Shown here one piece after another: positions 62,378-64,000 of a stretch of DNA of 64,000 nt. This stretch comes from an uncultured Roseibium sp. (GTDB lineage: Bacteria > Pseudomonadota > Alphaproteobacteria > Rhizobiales > Stappiaceae). Position numbers and translations under genes: made by a program. The first letter of the stretch is position 1; every line of letters starts with the position of its first letter. The stretch lies in contig NZ_CANMNP010000001.1 of NCBI RefSeq assembly GCF_947499295.1, positions 62,001 to 126,000 on the forward strand. The letters run 5' to 3'. A model generated the notes under the pieces. It saw only the letters and a list, made by a program, of their open reading frames with translations, was not told where the DNA came from and made no database searches.

Positions 62378-63688
62378 ATGTCGACGGACGTCACGCGATC
62401 AACCACCGAGGCTCCCGCTCTTTGCAGAGACTGCGGCACCCGTCCGTCTGCGGATGTGAACCGGTGCCCGACTTGTGGAAGTCCGAGGCTCGTCAAGCAT
62501 TGCGAGCTTGACCTGCTGTCCATTGCTCATATTGATTGTGATGCCTTTTATGCTTCCATCGAAAAGCGTGATAACCCGGAACTTCTTGACAAGCCGGTGA
62601 TCGTGGGCGGCGGTCAACGCGGTGTTGTTTCGACCTGTTGTTACATTGCGCGGATATACGGTGTGCGTTCAGCCATGCCGATGTTCAAGGCCCTGGAAGC
62701 CTGTCCGGATGCAGTCGTCATAAAACCGAATATGGAAAAGTACTCCAAGATCGGAAAGGAAATGCGAGAGCGCATGCGTGCCCTCACCCCGTTGGTCGAG
62801 CCGCTGTCCATCGATGAAGCCTTTCTCGACCTTACCGGAACGGAGCGCTTGCATCGGGCAACACCTGCAGAAACGCTCGCCAAGTTCATTCGGGAAATTG
62901 AAGAAGATATCGGTATCAGTGCCTCAGTAGGCCTGGCACCGAACAAGTTTCTGGCGAAACTTGCCTCGGACCTCGAGAAACCGCGCGGATTTTCGGTGAT
63001 CGGCGCGGTGGAGGCCAAATCCGTGCTGTCAGACATGCCAGTGGGCCGGATTTGGGGTGTCGGCAAAGTTTTTCAAAAGAAACTTGAAAAGGATGGCATT
63101 CGGACAATCGGTCAACTGCAAACGATGGATTCTGCCGATCTCGCGCGTAAGTACGGCTCCATAGGATTACGTCTGGCTCATTTGTCTCAGGGCGACGACA
63201 GCAGATTGGTGAAGCCCCAGCGGGGAGCCAAAAGCGTATCGACCGAAACCACTTTCAGAACGGACATTTCCAGCTTCGAGACCCTTCGCCCGATTTTGCG
63301 CGATCTTTCTGAAAAGGTCTCGGCACGTCTCAAGAAATCGGATTTATCCGGGCGAGGCATAACTTTGAAGCTCAAGACGGCGGACTTCAAGACGATCACC
63401 AGGGCCCGCCATCTGACAGACCCGACCCAGCTGGCAGACAGGATCTTCTCTGCCGGTGTTTCATTGCTCGAAAACGAGACGGACGGCAGGCGTTTCCGCC
63501 TGATCGGCATTGGTGTCAGCGATCTGGAAACAGCCGACAGGGCTGACCCTCAGGACCTGCTGGACGAGTCGGCCGAACGGCGCAAAAGCGCTGAACGTGC
63601 CGTCGACCGGCTCAGGGACAAATTCGGCAATTCGGCTGTTGAACTCGGACTGACGCACGCGGCCAAGGCTTCCAAGGAAGGCAAATAG
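62378..63688 (+). CDS. dinB: DNA polymerase IV (DinB) with N-terminal zinc ribbon
   Basis: A 436-residue Y-family translesion polymerase. Residues 16-40 hold [20 protein letters not shown], a CxxC-CxxC zinc ribbon typical of alphaproteobacterial DinB. The catalytic part begins [17 protein letters not shown], with D and E in SIDEAFLDL, the HhH-like [11 protein letters not shown] and the little-finger domain with [13 protein letters not shown]. The ATG at 62378 is chosen (MSTDVTRS); the upstream open frame is part of the HAD gene. I see no clear LexA box upstream. Confidence 0.94.
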   Translation: MSTDVTRSTTEAPALCRDCGTRPSADVNRCPTCGSPRLVKHCELDLLSIAHIDCDAFYASIEKRDNPELLDKPVIVGGGQRGVVSTCCYIARIYGVRSAMPMFKALEACPDAVVIKPNMEKYSKIGKEMRERMRALTPLVEPLSIDEAFLDLTGTERLHRATPAETLAKFIREIEEDIGISASVGLAPNKFLAKLASDLEKPRGFSVIGAVEAKSVLSDMPVGRIWGVGKVFQKKLEKDGIRTIGQLQTMDSADLARKYGSIGLRLAHLSQGDDSRLVKPQRGAKSVSTETTFRTDISSFETLRPILRDLSEKVSARLKKSDLSGRGITLKLKTADFKTITRARHLTDPTQLADRIFSAGVSLLENETDGRRFRLIGIGVSDLETADRADPQDLLDESAERRKSAERAVDRLRDKFGNSAVELGLTHAAKASKEGK

Positions 63689-63712
63689 CCTGAGGACTGC
63701 GACCTCGCGCGC

Positions 63713-64000
63713 CTATTGGCACTCCGTCTCGTCATAGAGTTCCAGGGACGTCATCGTGCCCTGAATTGTGAAGTCGCCGTAGTCCAGTTTCAGATGGCCA
63801 CTGATACCGTTCTCATAAAGCCAGAAGGAAAGCTGGTAGACCGGAAGAAGTTCGCCGGATGCATCGTCCGTACTAGGGTCGAAATAGGCAACTGTCACCG
63901 GCCAATAATTCATACCGGACAGCGGAGCATCGGCACTACTGGAATTCGATTTGACCGAGTTGACCGCTTTTGTGCCGATCACAGACGTCGTGGCATAGAC
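63713..64000 (-). CDS. DUF1849/EipB-like cell-envelope protein, C-terminal part only
   Basis: Only the last 95 residues or so are in the window; the frame runs off the right edge. The end NYWPVTVAYFDPSTDDAS, VYQLSFWLYENGISGHLKLD and YGDFTIQG resembles the C-terminus of EipB (DUF1849), a periplasmic protein that supports envelope integrity in Brucella. The final cysteine (DETECQ) fits the conserved disulfide of that family. The assignment is recalled from sequence pattern. It is convergent with dinB. Confidence 0.65.
   Translation of the reverse strand, partial: VYATTSVIGTKAVNSVKSNSSSADAPLSGMNYWPVTVAYFDPSTDDASGELLPVYQLSFWLYENGISGHLKLDYGDFTIQGTMTSLELYDETECQ

Overview
The window looks like a chromosomal segment of an alphaproteobacterium, most likely a Hyphomicrobiales (Rhizobiales) member and possibly a marine Stappiaceae type such as Roseibium or Labrenzia. 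The order and genus are inferred. The evidence is a fused anthranilate synthase TrpE(G) behind a Trp-rich leader peptide, a DivK cell-cycle regulator next to DUF3572, DinB with an N-terminal zinc ribbon, a DUF1849/EipB-like envelope protein, the conserved run pyrB-pyrC'-plsY-dprA-topA-rnr-DUF983-NUDIX-rpmG, and moderately high GC. No rRNA, tRNA, insertion sequence, prophage or CRISPR array is visible. The content is mainly housekeeping and metabolic genes with scattered accessory genes.

Layout. 0-4 kb: a LuxR-type response regulator whose start may lie outside the window, then a TRAP transporter operon (dctQ-dctM-solute receptor, minus strand). 4.5-12 kb: a peroxiredoxin and a complete cytochrome bd oxidase locus (cydD-cydC-cydA-cydB-cydX, minus strand), including the 40-codon cydX. 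12-25 kb: an ABM-fold protein, mmsA with a divergent LysR regulator, thiE, a P-loop kinase-like protein, a pirin, a membrane protein of unknown function, a ROK sugar kinase that has lost its zinc ligands, a methyltransferase, a DMT transporter divergent from a MarR regulator, an exported FKBP-rhodanese fusion and an 8-oxoguanine-deaminase-like amidohydrolase. 25-35 kb: sthA, the trpL leader and attenuator with trpE(G), a TerB-like protein, an exported apparently dead caspase-fold protein, a YdjM-like membrane protein, ilvD and an AraC regulator beside a relic of an MFS transporter. 35-46 kb: DUF4345 protein, old yellow enzyme under a TetR regulator with three matching operator sites, an orphan LivK-like receptor, three envelope or cell-wall proteins including an MltB-like lytic transglycosylase, a frameshifted CPBP protease gene, a cupin, a UPF0173 hydrolase, ruvX and an AEC transporter. 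46-64 kb: the conserved core run from pyrB to dinB, ending in a partial eipB-like gene.

How the genes work together. The cyd genes encode a high-affinity quinol oxidase together with the CydDC exporter needed to assemble it. pyrB and a metal-ligand-free dihydroorotase homologue probably form one aspartate carbamoyltransferase complex. trpE(G) and ilvD start tryptophan and branched-chain amino acid synthesis. topA, rnr, dprA, ruvX and dinB handle nucleic acids.

The most unusual signals are regulatory. An 18-bp perfect inverted repeat buries both the Shine-Dalgarno sequence and the start codon of pyrB. A trp attenuator probably has a leaderless leader peptide. A three-site TetR operator set and an alternating MarR operator array are also present. 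Several proteins keep their fold but have lost catalytic or metal residues (PyrC', the ROK kinase, the caspase-like protein). I did not find a clearly new multi-gene system.
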